DNA of 64,000 nt, taken from assembly GCF_000383615.1 (NCBI RefSeq), contig NZ_KB911599.1:104265-168264 (forward strand). The letters are read 5' to 3'. The translations under genes were made by a program, and so were the position numbers. Below, piece after piece: positions 16,295 to 24,232 of this stretch (the stretch's first letter is position 1; the number at the start of each line of letters is the position of its first letter). Origin of the DNA: Streptomyces canus 299MFChir4.1. GTDB lineage: Bacteria > Actinomycetota > Actinomycetes > Streptomycetales > Streptomycetaceae. The notes beneath the pieces were generated by a model, which did no database searches, was not told the origin of the DNA, and was given only the letters and a program-made list of their open reading frames with translations.

Positions 16295-17803
16295 GTGACC
16301 GACACCGCCCACGCGCTCAGCGCGTCCCGCACCCTCTGGGAGCTGGCCGCCCGCCGCGCCGACCTGAGCCCCGACCGCCCGGTCCTCCTCCAGGACGACC
16401 GCACGCTCACCTTCGGCGAGTTGCGCGCGCGTTCCGAGCGGGTGGCGGCCGGCCTGTACGACATGGGCGTACGTCCCGGCACGGTCGTCGCCTGGCAGCT
16501 GCCCACCCGTATCGAGACGGCCCTGCTGTCCTTCGCCCTGGCCCGCCTCGGTGCCGTGCAGTCGCCCGTCATCCCCTTCTACCGCGACCGCGAGGTCGGC
16601 TTCGCCCTCAGGGAGTCGAAGGCGGAGTTCTTCGCGGTACCGGGCCTCTGGCGCGGCTTCGACCACACGGAGATGGCCCGGCGGCTCGGCGCCAAGGGCG
16701 TGTTCGAGGCGTACGACGACCTCCCGGACGGCGACCCGGCCGTCCTGCCCGCCCCGCCCGCCGACGGCACCTCCGTGCGGTGGATCTACTGGACCTCGGG
16801 AACCACCTCCGACCCCAAGGGCGTGCTGCACACCGACCGTTCACTGATCGCGGGCGGCTCCTGCCTCGCGCACGCGCTGCGCCTCACGGCGGACGACGTG
16901 GGCTCGATGGCCTTCCCGTACGCGCACATCGCGGGCCCGGACTACACCGTGATGCTGCTGCTGTACGGCTTCCCCGCGGTGATGTTCGAGCAGTTCGCGC
17001 TGCCGGACGCGCTGGAGGGCTACCGCAGGCACGGGGTGACGGTGGCGGGCGGTTCGACGGCGTTCTACTCGATGTTCCTCACCGAGCAGCGCAAACGGCC
17101 CGGCGAGAAGATCATCCCGACCCTGCGGCTGCTCGCCGGCGGCGGGGCGCCCAAGCCACCGGAGGTCTACCACGCCGTCGTACGCGAGCTCGGGGTGCAG
17201 CTGACGCACGGGTACGGCATGACCGAGGTGCCGATGATCACCATGGGGGCGCCGGACGACACGGTGGAGAACCTGGCGACGACCGAGGGACGGCCGCCGG
17301 AGGGGATGTCCGTGCGGATCGTGGACGGGGAGGTGCGGCTGCGGGGGGAGGCGGTGTGCCAGGGATATCTCGACCCGTCCCAGACGGCGGAGGCCTTCGA
17401 CGAGGCCGGTTATCTGCGCACCGGTGACCTGGGGCATCTCACCGAGACCGGCCACCTGGTGCTCACCGGGCGGCTCAAGGACGTGATCATCCGCAAGGGC
17501 GAGAACATCTCGGCGAAGGAGATCGAGGACCTGCTGGCCGCGCATCCGGCCGTCGGGGACGTGGCGGTGATCGGACTGCCGGACGCCGAGCGCGGGGAGC
17601 GCGTGTGTGCCGTGGTGGAGCAGCCCGAAGGGGCCGCGGAGCTGACCCTGGACGCCGTAGCCGACTATCTGCGCGCGGAAGGGCTGTCGCCGCACAAGCT
17701 GCCGGAGCAGCTGGAGGTGGTGGAGGCCCTTCCCCGCAACGAGACCCTGCGCAAGGTCCTGAAGTACAAGCTCAGGGAGCGTTATTCGGGGACGGTGAAG
17801 TAA
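16295..17803 (+). CDS. AMP-forming acyl-CoA ligase (cyclohexanecarboxylate:CoA ligase-like)
   Basis: ANL-superfamily ligase of 502 residues that adenylates a carboxylic acid and transfers it to CoA. The P-loop is YWTSGTTSDPKGVLHT. A5 is HGYGMTE, A7 is RTGDLG, and A8 is GRLKDVIIRKGENIS. The A10 catalytic lysine lies in NETLRKVLKYKL. The pattern FYRDREVGFALRESKAEFF and the overall length resemble AliA-type cyclohexanecarboxylate ligases. GTG at 16295 follows AAAGGGGG at 16282-16289. It is divergent from the dehydrogenase pair with one operator for each direction. The locus thus has two activation enzymes of different chemistry. Its last 22 bases overlap the convergent EF-hand gene. Confidence 0.87.
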   Translation: MTDTAHALSASRTLWELAARRADLSPDRPVLLQDDRTLTFGELRARSERVAAGLYDMGVRPGTVVAWQLPTRIETALLSFALARLGAVQSPVIPFYRDREVGFALRESKAEFFAVPGLWRGFDHTEMARRLGAKGVFEAYDDLPDGDPAVLPAPPADGTSVRWIYWTSGTTSDPKGVLHTDRSLIAGGSCLAHALRLTADDVGSMAFPYAHIAGPDYTVMLLLYGFPAVMFEQFALPDALEGYRRHGVTVAGGSTAFYSMFLTEQRKRPGEKIIPTLRLLAGGGAPKPPEVYHAVVRELGVQLTHGYGMTEVPMITMGAPDDTVENLATTEGRPPEGMSVRIVDGEVRLRGEAVCQGYLDPSQTAEAFDEAGYLRTGDLGHLTETGHLVLTGRLKDVIIRKGENISAKEIEDLLAAHPAVGDVAVIGLPDAERGERVCAVVEQPEGAAELTLDAVADYLRAEGLSPHKLPEQLEVVEALPRNETLRKVLKYKLRERYSGTVK

Positions 17804-18294
17804 CGCGCGAAAGCGGGCACGATCTCGGCCTCGCCGACCTTGCCGTCACCGTCGGTGTCCAAGGTGGCAGCCGCCGCCTGCGCGATGTCCTCGCCGACGC
17901 CCAGGATGCGCAGCACGCGCGCGGTGTCCTCGACGGTGGCGCGTCCGTCGCCGTCCTGGTCGGCGACCGCGATCGCCGCGTGCAGGAAGGGGCGCGCGAT
18001 CTCGGCGAACCGGTCCGGGTTGTCGCGCAGCCGCTTGAGCGCGCCGTTCACGAACTCCTCGCGGGTGATCCGCTGGTCGCCGTCCCGGTCGGCGATCCCG
18101 GCCATGCCCTGCCAGAACGCCTCCGCGCCGACGTACAGCGCCTGTCCCTTGTCGGAGCGTGCCGCCGTACCGAACTCGGCGAGCAGCGCCTTGGCCGCCA
18201 CGCTGAAGTCCTCGCGGTCGATGTAGCCGTTGCCGTCCTGATCGAAGGTGGCGAACCGGTCGGCGATCCTGCGCTCGTACTCGCTGCTGACCAT
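17782..18294 (-). CDS. EF-hand calcium-binding protein, calerythrin-like
   Basis: Soluble 170-residue protein with four canonical 12-residue EF loops: DQDGNGYIDRED (about 18-29), DRDGDQRITREE (about 69-80), DQDGDGRATVED (about 112-123) and DTDGDGKVGEAE (about 145-156). Each keeps Asp at positions 1, 3 and 5 and Glu or Asp at 12, so all four could bind calcium. This is the sarcoplasmic/calerythrin layout known in actinomycetes, where it acts as a calcium buffer or sensor. It starts at ATG 18294. The 3' end overlaps the convergent ligase gene, so both transcripts would be antisense over 22 bases. Confidence 0.9.
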   Translation of the reverse strand: MVSSEYERRIADRFATFDQDGNGYIDREDFSVAAKALLAEFGTAARSDKGQALYVGAEAFWQGMAGIADRDGDQRITREEFVNGALKRLRDNPDRFAEIARPFLHAAIAVADQDGDGRATVEDTARVLRILGVGEDIAQAAAATLDTDGDGKVGEAEIVPAFARYFTVPE

Positions 18295-18432
18295 GTCTCT
18301 TCGGACCGCCTCACATCACATCGGGTGCATCTCGCACGGAGCGTACGGCGCGAGCGGCGCCCCGGGGGCCGGAAGGCGGCGCTTGTGCCAGGACCGGGGG
18401 AATTTCGGGACAACGGCGTGGCACAGGCGGAC

Positions 18433-18822
18433 CTATGCGGACAGTGGTCCCGCCTCCTCGTCGGTCGCCGAGTCCAGGTCCGGGTGGACGTCGAACAGGC
18501 GGCGGACGCCCAGCGCGCCGAGGACGCGGTTGACGTGGGAGCCGTCGGCGGCGCCCTGGGCCGGGAGGATCAGGCGCAGGTCGCCCCGGCAGGAGCGGAT
18601 CAGACGGCGGGAGGCGATGAGGACGCCGACACCGCTGGAATCACAGAAGTAGACCTCGGAGAGGTCGAGGACGAGACTGTGGCGGCCCTCGGCCACCGCG
18701 TCGTGCACCCGCGCGCGGAGCACCGGCGAGGTCACCAGGTCCAGCTCGCCCGACACACTGAGCACGGTCCACTCGCCCTGCTCGTCACCGGTCACATTGA
18801 ACGCCACCACCATGCCCTTCAT
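18433..18822 (-). CDS. STAS-domain anti-sigma factor antagonist
   Basis: Anti-anti-sigma protein of about 129 residues of the RsbV/SpoIIAA type. It has TVLSVSGELDLVTSPVLRAR at the N-terminus and LDLSEVYFCDSSGVGVLIAS, where the serine pair at about 62-63 is the phosphorylation site used by RsbW-like kinases. The last 20 residues are an acidic tail (DLDSATDEEAG). Unphosphorylated, it would bind an anti-sigma kinase and free a sigma factor. The ATG at 18822 is in frame, but ATG 18813 or the next GTG may be the true start, since AAGGG lies between them. It is divergent from the ECF sigma gene across 306 bases. Confidence 0.86.
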   Translation of the reverse strand: MKGMVVAFNVTGDEQGEWTVLSVSGELDLVTSPVLRARVHDAVAEGRHSLVLDLSEVYFCDSSGVGVLIASRRLIRSCRGDLRLILPAQGAADGSHVNRVLGALGVRRLFDVHPDLDSATDEEAGPLSA

Positions 18823-19128
18823 TCGCCGGAAAGCAAACGGAAGCCTTTCCTACGCTTCCTTGCAGCGTGGCTGCCCAGCGGCCGTTCCCTGAAACACAGA
18901 GCAAGAAACGGAAACCCTTCGAAAGAGGCTTGTTTTAGTCGGCTTCGATCCTGTTCGATCGGGTCTGATCAATGAGCGAACGGGTAGGGGAAGGTCCACT
19001 ACCACCTGAGGCCCCTCGGGGGGCGCGCATTGGAACAAAGGGGCGTGCGCTGTCGGAGGTGCCGACTACATTCGAGGAGACGGTCGGGCGCAGGCTTGAC
19101 CCGACACTTCCGGGGGTGAGGGGGCCGC
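18823..19128. other. Divergent promoter region, STAS and ECF sigma genes
   Basis: 306 bases with low GC around 18890-18990 (a TTTTAG run and GATCGGGTCTGATCAATGAG). It probably holds promoters for both neighbours. GGGTAG at 18982 looks like half of a SigB-type promoter, but no GTTT lies at the right distance. No gene was seen. Confidence 0.5.
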
Positions 19129-19710
19129 ATGACGAAGAAGGACGCACCGCCCCGCTGGGACCGCAAGATGCAGCAGCGGCTCGCACGCGGTGAGGCGGCC
19201 GCCCTCGGCGAGCTCTACGACCGTTTCGCTTCACTCGTGCACGGCCTCGCCCACCGCGTGCTCGGAGACGAGCGCGCCGCCGACGGCATCACCCGGGACG
19301 TCTTCGCCCACGTCTGGGAGCACCCCGAGTCCTACGACCCCAAACAGGGCCCGCTGCGCTCCTGGGTCGCGGGCCTGACCCACCGCCTGGCCGTACAGCG
19401 GCTGAGGGCCACCGAGACCGCCGCGCTCACCCGGGCCGGCGAGGGCTCCGCCGAGGAACTGGAGCGCAAGGTGCGCCATGCCTCGGTCGCCGCCCGGGCC
19501 GACTACATCGTCCAGTCCATGCCCACCCCACTGCGGGCCGCCCTGGAGCTGGCCTACTTCCAGCGCCGCGACTACCGCCAGGCGGCCGCCGACCTCAGCA
19601 TCACCGAGGACGAGGCCCGCCGCCGCCTCCGCCTGGGCCTCCAGCTCCTGTCCACGGCCCTCGACACCGGAGCGCCCGGCGCTCCGCCGGGATACGGGGG
19701 CGCGGCATGA
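19129..19710 (+). CDS. ECF-type RNA polymerase sigma factor
   Basis: 193 residues. Region 2 is ALGELYDRFASLVHGLAHRV through DVFAHVWEHPESYDP and GPLRSWVAGLTHRLAVQRLR. Region 4 (about 125-180) is MPTPLRAALELAYFQRRDYRQ with a helix-turn-helix ITEDEARRRLRLGLQLL that is rather divergent from standard group 4 factors. It directs RNA polymerase to its own promoter set. ATG at 19129 follows GTGAGGGGG. The 3' end overlaps the start of the anti-sigma gene (ATGA), the normal arrangement for a cognate pair. I recall the same order, with STAS and EF-hand genes alongside, in S. coelicolor. Confidence 0.87.
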   Translation: MTKKDAPPRWDRKMQQRLARGEAAALGELYDRFASLVHGLAHRVLGDERAADGITRDVFAHVWEHPESYDPKQGPLRSWVAGLTHRLAVQRLRATETAALTRAGEGSAEELERKVRHASVAARADYIVQSMPTPLRAALELAYFQRRDYRQAAADLSITEDEARRRLRLGLQLLSTALDTGAPGAPPGYGGAA

Positions 19711-21080
19711 GCGAAACGGGCGGTTTCGAGGCGTACGACGACCAGGACGGCCCCGACGATCACGGGACGGGTCCCGACGGCGGTGGCGGCGGCATGCGCG
19801 GCGACGGCACCGGCCGACCGAGCGACCCGGGTGACGCGGGCCACCCGGGCGACGCGGGTGACCCGGGCGACGCGGCCCACCCGCCCCGCATACCCCTCCC
19901 CCGCGCCTCCGTCGAGGACGCCGGCCGGCCGCTGCCCGCGCTGGACGCACCCGTCCCGCCCCCCGTCCCGGTACTGGAGCACCGCGTGCTGAAGTCGCTG
20001 CTCGGGGCGTGGGCGCTCGCCGCGTGTTCCGCGGAGGAGACGGCCGCCGTGGAGGACCACCTCGGCGACTGCGGCTCCTGCGCCGACGAGGCGCTGCGGC
20101 TGCGCGGCGCGGTGGGCCTGCTCCAGCGGCCGGAGAGCCTCGACCTGGACCCCGGCCTGCGCACCCGCGTCCTCGACGGCTGCCTCGACCGGCGTCCGCC
20201 GCGCATCCCGATTCCCGTCTGGGCGAGGCCGTACGACGCCGAGACCGCCCGCCTCGACGCGCTGCTGCAGGACTTCGGCGACTCCGAGTGGCACGCCCCG
20301 GTGAGGCTGCGCTGGTTCGACGCCGACGAGGCCACGAGCCGCCGTACGACGGTCGCCGGGGTCATGGCCCACCTGATGTCGGTCGACGGCCTCGTCGCGA
20401 TCGCCCTGGGCCTGGACGACCCGCTGGGCGAGACCCGCGCGGACGCGCCCACGCCGTCGGGCCGTACCGAGGCGTACTGGCGGGGCTCGCACTTCCCGCC
20501 GACCCGCTCCGTGCGGGCCCCCTGGCGCGAGCAGAGCCACGACCTCGTCCGCACGGTGTCCTTCACCGGCGGCACCGCCGGCAAGCTCGAGGTGGCCTAC
20601 GGCGACTTCACGCTCCCCCTCCACGACGCGATGCTGGACCGCGCCTTCGAGTGCTGGGTCCACGCGGATGACATCGCGGAGGCGGTCGACTACCCCTACG
20701 ACCCCCCGTCCCCCCGCCACCTCAACCGCATGATCGACCTGGCGGCGCGGATGCTGCCCGCGGTACTGGCGCAACGGCGGCAGAAGGGGCTGACGTCACC
20801 GGCCCACGGACGGCATCTCGTGAGCGCCGGGGGCCCCGGCCGCACCCTGCGACTGGAGATCGAGGGGCTGGGCGGCGGCGAGTGGCTGATCCCGCTCGAC
20901 TCCCCGGCGGCGGTGGGTTCGGCGGAGCACGAGGTGGCGCATGTGGCGCTGGACGGCGTGGAGTTCTGCCAGCTGGCGGCGGGCCACGTGCCTCCGGCGG
21001 ATGCCGCGGCGGGGCAGGTGGGTGACCGTGACGCGATCAGAGACGTGCTGTTCGCCGCGGCGAGCCTGAGCCGCATGTAG
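19707..21080 (+). CDS. Zinc-finger anti-sigma factor fused to a maleylpyruvate isomerase-like domain
   Basis: 457 residues in three parts. Residues 1-88 are a disordered Gly/Asp/Pro linker with near-repeats of GDAGHPGDAGDPG. Residues about 90-135 are a zinc-binding anti-sigma domain, with ligands His118, Cys122 and Cys125 in VEDHLGDCGSC. Residues about 175-455 are a DinB-fold maleylpyruvate isomerase-like (MDMPI) domain that keeps all three metal ligands: His222 (MAHLMSVDG), Glu315 and His319 (FECWVHADDI). There is no membrane segment, so it should act in the cytoplasm. The inferred role is a zinc/thiol switch on the sigma factor just upstream, with the second domain sensing mycothiol or a metabolite. 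The ATG overlaps the sigma gene's stop. Confidence 0.85.
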   Translation: MSETGGFEAYDDQDGPDDHGTGPDGGGGGMRGDGTGRPSDPGDAGHPGDAGDPGDAAHPPRIPLPRASVEDAGRPLPALDAPVPPPVPVLEHRVLKSLLGAWALAACSAEETAAVEDHLGDCGSCADEALRLRGAVGLLQRPESLDLDPGLRTRVLDGCLDRRPPRIPIPVWARPYDAETARLDALLQDFGDSEWHAPVRLRWFDADEATSRRTTVAGVMAHLMSVDGLVAIALGLDDPLGETRADAPTPSGRTEAYWRGSHFPPTRSVRAPWREQSHDLVRTVSFTGGTAGKLEVAYGDFTLPLHDAMLDRAFECWVHADDIAEAVDYPYDPPSPRHLNRMIDLAARMLPAVLAQRRQKGLTSPAHGRHLVSAGGPGRTLRLEIEGLGGGEWLIPLDSPAAVGSAEHEVAHVALDGVEFCQLAAGHVPPADAAAGQVGDRDAIRDVLFAAASLSRM

Positions 21081-21114
21081 GTGGGGGCCGGTCGGGGGTT
21101 GGTGGGCGGCCACG

Positions 21115-21155
21115 GGTGAGTGGGGGCTGGCCGCGCAGTTCCCCACGCCCCTTGA
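21115..21155 (+). repeat. GGGGCGCGGGGAACTGC element, copy 3
   Basis: The plus strand reads GGGGGCTGGCCGCGCAGTTC followed by cccacgcccctt. This is the reverse orientation of copies 1 and 2, but again co-directional with the upstream (plus-strand) gene. It lies just after the anti-sigma fusion stop. Confidence 0.65.
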
Positions 21156-21233
21156 GCGGGTGCGGGGGACGTGTCTTCGGAGGCTCCGGGAGAGTTACCC
21201 GCGTCCCTGAGAAAGCTCAGCCGCAGGTGCTTT

Positions 21234-21272
21234 CAGGGGCGCGGCGAACTGCGCGACCCGCCCCCGCCGGCC
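21234..21272 (-). repeat. GGGGCGCGGGGAACTGC element, copy 4
   Basis: AGGGGCGCGGCGAACTGCGC followed by gacccgccccc, with one change in the core. It lies 80 bases from copy 3 in inverted orientation, just beyond the purU stop. Each copy therefore closes one of the two convergent genes, and together they can form a long cruciform. Confidence 0.6.
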
Positions 21273-21306
21273 CGCAGCCGCCCCGCAGACAGCAGCCCCC
21301 GCGCTC

Positions 21307-22176
21307 CTAGGCGAAGACGACCGTCCGCCGCCCGTTCAGCAGAATCCGCCGCTCCGCATGCCACTTCACGGCCCGCGCCAGCGCCTGGCACTCCACGTCC
21401 CGCCCGATCGCGACGAGCTGGTCCGGAGTGACGTCGTGCCCCACCCGCTCGACCTCCTGCTCGATGATCGGCCCCTCGTCGAGGTCCGCGGTCACGTAGT
21501 GCGCCGTCGCCCCGATCAGCTTGACCCCGCGCGCATGAGCCTGGTGATACGGCTTCGCACCCTTGAAGCTCGGCAGGAACGAGTGGTGGATGTTTATGAT
21601 CTTGCCGCTGAGCTGCTTGCACAGGTCGTCGGAGAGCACCTGCATGTACCGGGCGAGCACGACGAGTTCGACGTCCTGCTCCCGCACCAGCTCAAGCAGC
21701 CGCGCCTCCGCCTCGGCCTTGTTCTCCCGCGTCACCGGAATGTGGTGGAAGGGAATGTCGTACGACCCCACGAGCTCGGCGAAGTCGGTGTGGTTGGACA
21801 CCACGGCCGCGATTTCGACCGGCAGCGCACCGATGCGCGCGCGGAAAAGCAGGTCGTTCAGGCAGTGCCCGAACTTGCTGACCATCAGCACGACCCGCAT
21901 CCGGTCCTCGGCCCGGTGGATCTGCCAGTCCATGTGGAAGGCGTCACCGATCGCCGCGAACGAGGCCCGCAGCTTGTCCACCGTCACCGGCGCCTCGGCC
22001 GAGAAGTGGACGCGCATGAAGAACAGACCCGTGTCGTGGTCGCCGAACTGCTGGCTGTCCTCGATGTTGCAGCCGGTCATGAAGAGGTAGCTCGACACGG
22101 CGTGCACGATGCCCTGCTTGTCGGGGCAGGACAGGATCAGGACGTACTGGTCGGCGGGGGCGGACTGCTCGTTCAT
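21307..22176 (-). CDS. purU: Formyltetrahydrofolate deformylase
   Basis: Hydrolyses 10-formyl-THF to THF and formate, supplying formate for purine synthesis and balancing one-carbon pools. It has 289 residues. An N-terminal ACT domain (YVLILSCPDKQGIVHAVSSY, residues 10-90) is followed by a formyltransferase-like catalytic domain with INIHHSFLPSFKGAKPYHQA. That segment contains the Asn-His pair, and the catalytic Asp is in ADLDEGPIIEQ. Length and domain order match PurU exactly. ATG at 22176 has no clear ribosome binding site. It is convergent with the anti-sigma fusion. Confidence 0.94.
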   Translation of the reverse strand: MNEQSAPADQYVLILSCPDKQGIVHAVSSYLFMTGCNIEDSQQFGDHDTGLFFMRVHFSAEAPVTVDKLRASFAAIGDAFHMDWQIHRAEDRMRVVLMVSKFGHCLNDLLFRARIGALPVEIAAVVSNHTDFAELVGSYDIPFHHIPVTRENKAEAEARLLELVREQDVELVVLARYMQVLSDDLCKQLSGKIINIHHSFLPSFKGAKPYHQAHARGVKLIGATAHYVTADLDEGPIIEQEVERVGHDVTPDQLVAIGRDVECQALARAVKWHAERRILLNGRRTVVFA

Positions 22177-22222
22177 GCAGGACAGGGTCGCATATCCACC
22201 CGTGCGGCAGACATCGCGTCCG

Positions 22223-22723
22223 TCACGCGGACCGGGTCATGATCTGGAGCACCTGGAGCGTGCGCGGCGGCGCGTCGGGGTCCTCCCCGTCGGCCGTCGC
22301 CATCCGCACGTGCGCGTCCCGTGCCGCCCGCACCGCGTCCGGCCACCCGGGGTTCTCCATGTACACGGAGACGGGGGCGTCCGGGCCGACCTGGTGCATG
22401 ATCCGCAGCACCCGCAGCACGGCGGTGTCGACGAGGGCCGCCTCCTGGGAGTCCCGGAAGATCGTGCCGACGTATTTCTCGGCGGACCAGTTGTCCAGCC
22501 AGGTGTCCTCGACGAGGCGGTACACGGCGTCGGTGACGTCCCCGTACCCCTCGACACCGGCCAGCCAGACGTTCTGCTGGAACCCTGGGTCGGAGAGCAT
22601 GTGCAGCGCGGAACGCACATTGCTGCGCCAGCGCCACCACGGCATGTCGTTCTGTGGCATGCCGCCCATGGTGGGGGAGCGACGGCCGCGACGGGAAGAG
22701 TTCTCCGAACCTTGCACGGTCAC
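22223..22723 (-). CDS. Conserved actinobacterial protein of unknown function (SCO4402-like)
   Basis: About 166 residues. The core begins MPQNDMPWWRWRSNVRSALHMLSDP and continues NVWLAGVEGYGDVTDAVYRLVEDTWLD; the rest is helical with no known catalytic motif. I recall a close relative next to purU in S. coelicolor, so it is part of the conserved core rather than recent cargo. The start is uncertain: GTG 22723 includes an Arg/Ser-rich leader, while ATG 22669 or 22660 would begin at the conserved core. It is same-strand with purU, 46 bases upstream, so co-transcription is likely. Confidence 0.7.
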   Translation of the reverse strand: MTVQGSENSSRRGRRSPTMGGMPQNDMPWWRWRSNVRSALHMLSDPGFQQNVWLAGVEGYGDVTDAVYRLVEDTWLDNWSAEKYVGTIFRDSQEAALVDTAVLRVLRIMHQVGPDAPVSVYMENPGWPDAVRAARDAHVRMATADGEDPDAPPRTLQVLQIMTRSA

Positions 22724-22841
22724 CGATCGTACGTTCTTCCCCCATACGTGCCGCACAGACCCTCGTTGTTCACCTTTACGTCACCGCTCGTCGACCGAGA
22801 GTCACTCCCGAGTTGGGGATGTGGCGGAAGCGTGTGTGCCC

Positions 22842-24179
22842 ATGACCGGCAGGCGACGCATCCGCAGCCCTTTACTCCTCCGGCAACACCGGCCCGTCAG
22901 AGCCACCGCCCTCACGGCGGGAGCCCTGGCGGCATGTGCCTCCCTCGTCGCCGGTTGCGGGGTCGTCCCCGGCACCGCGGGGGGTTCCGGGGCCGGTCCG
23001 ATCAAGGTGATGACGTGGGCCCCCTCGGACACCAAGGCGACCAACAAGCCCGGCATGCCGGCCTTCGCCCGGGCCTACGCCCGCTGGATCAACTCCAGGG
23101 GCGGAATCAACGGCCATAAGCTCACCGTCCTGACCTGCAACGACCACAACGACGGCGTGTCCGCGGCGAAGTGCGCCCGGCGCGCGGTCAAGGAGAACGT
23201 CGTCGCCGTCGTCGGCTCCTACAGCCAGTACGGCGACTCCTTCTTCCCTCCGCTGGAGGGCGCGGGCATCCCCTACATCGGCGGCTACGGCGTCACCAAC
23301 GACGAGTTCACCAGCCCGCTGTCCTACCCCGTCAACGGCGGCCAGCCCACCCTCCTGGCCGGCCTCGGCAAGGAGCTCGCCGCGGCCTGCGGCAACGTCA
23401 CCCTCGTACGGCCCGACACCATCGCGGGCGACGAGTTGCCCGTCCTGCTGGACTCCGGGCTGACCACCGGCCGGCACCGGGCCGCGAGTGACGTGCGGGC
23501 GGCGGACGACGCCACCGAGTACTCGGCGCAGTCGACGAAGGCGCTCGACAGCTCGACGTCCGGCTCGCGGGCCGCCGGCTCGAAGGAGGGGTGTGTGGTG
23601 CCCGCGCTCGGCGACCGCACCAGCACCTTCATGGACTCCTTCCGGCGCGCCCGCGAGGACTACCCGACCGTGCGCACCGCGATGGCGATGGGCAGCGTCG
23701 ACCAGACGGTGATCGACGCGTCCGGCGGGGCCTCGGGGCCCTACGAGGGCTCGTACATCACCGGCTGGTACCCGGTGGAGAGCGACGCCCGCTGGGACAC
23801 GATGAAGAAGGTCATCAACGCGGTGGCCTTCGGCGACAACCGCATCGACTCGGCGGACGCGGGGGTGCAGACCACCTGGATCGCCTACACGGTGTTCGAG
23901 AAGGCCGTCGAGTCGCTGGGCGGCGGCGAGGTGTCCGCCGACAGCGTGCGCGGCGCCCTCAACGACGGCCTCAAGATTTCGACCGGCGGTCTGACGCCGA
24001 CCCTCCAGTGGGCCACCCGGGACACCTGGAGCTCCGCCGACGACCTCGCCTCGGTCGGTTTCCCGCGCATGGTCAACGCCCATGTGACGCTCCAACTGGT
24101 GCGCCAGGGCCAGCTGGTGGCGGCCCGCACGGGCTTCACCGACGTGACGAGGACGCTGCAGAACGCGGACGTCAACTGA
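22842..24179 (+). CDS. Lipoprotein solute-binding protein, branched-chain amino acid (Leu/Ile/Val) type
   Basis: Exported protein of 445 residues. Arg-rich n-region, hydrophobic ALTAGALAACASLVAGC and a lipobox LVAGC with lipidated Cys39. The mature part is a type I periplasmic-binding fold of the LivJ class: IKVMTWAPSDT, WINSRGGINGHKLTVLTCND, VVAVVGSYSQYGDSFFPP, and TTWIAYTVFEKAVESLGG. Two internal Cys pairs could form disulfides. No permease or ATPase is adjacent, so it may serve a distant transporter or act as a sensor. ATG at 22842 with GGAAG upstream. A strong terminator follows. Confidence 0.85.
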   Translation: MTGRRRIRSPLLLRQHRPVRATALTAGALAACASLVAGCGVVPGTAGGSGAGPIKVMTWAPSDTKATNKPGMPAFARAYARWINSRGGINGHKLTVLTCNDHNDGVSAAKCARRAVKENVVAVVGSYSQYGDSFFPPLEGAGIPYIGGYGVTNDEFTSPLSYPVNGGQPTLLAGLGKELAAACGNVTLVRPDTIAGDELPVLLDSGLTTGRHRAASDVRAADDATEYSAQSTKALDSSTSGSRAAGSKEGCVVPALGDRTSTFMDSFRRAREDYPTVRTAMAMGSVDQTVIDASGGASGPYEGSYITGWYPVESDARWDTMKKVINAVAFGDNRIDSADAGVQTTWIAYTVFEKAVESLGGGEVSADSVRGALNDGLKISTGGLTPTLQWATRDTWSSADDLASVGFPRMVNAHVTLQLVRQGQLVAARTGFTDVTRTLQNADVN

Positions 24180-24197
24180 CCCGCGCCCTCAACTGAG

Positions 24198-24227
24198 CCG
24201 CGGGGGGCGCCTGGACGCCCCCCGCGG
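24198..24227. terminator. Bidirectional terminator
   Basis: CCGCGGGGGGCG (24198-24209), a six-base loop, then CGCCCCCCGCGG (24216-24227): a perfect 12-bp stem between convergent genes that stop at 24179 and 24233. Confidence 0.85.
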
Positions 24228-24232
24228 ACCGT

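Noticed and set aside
18953..18987. SigB-type promoter near GGGTAG at 18982
   Set aside because: The matching GTTC/GTTT lies about 25 bases away, not the 14-16 needed.
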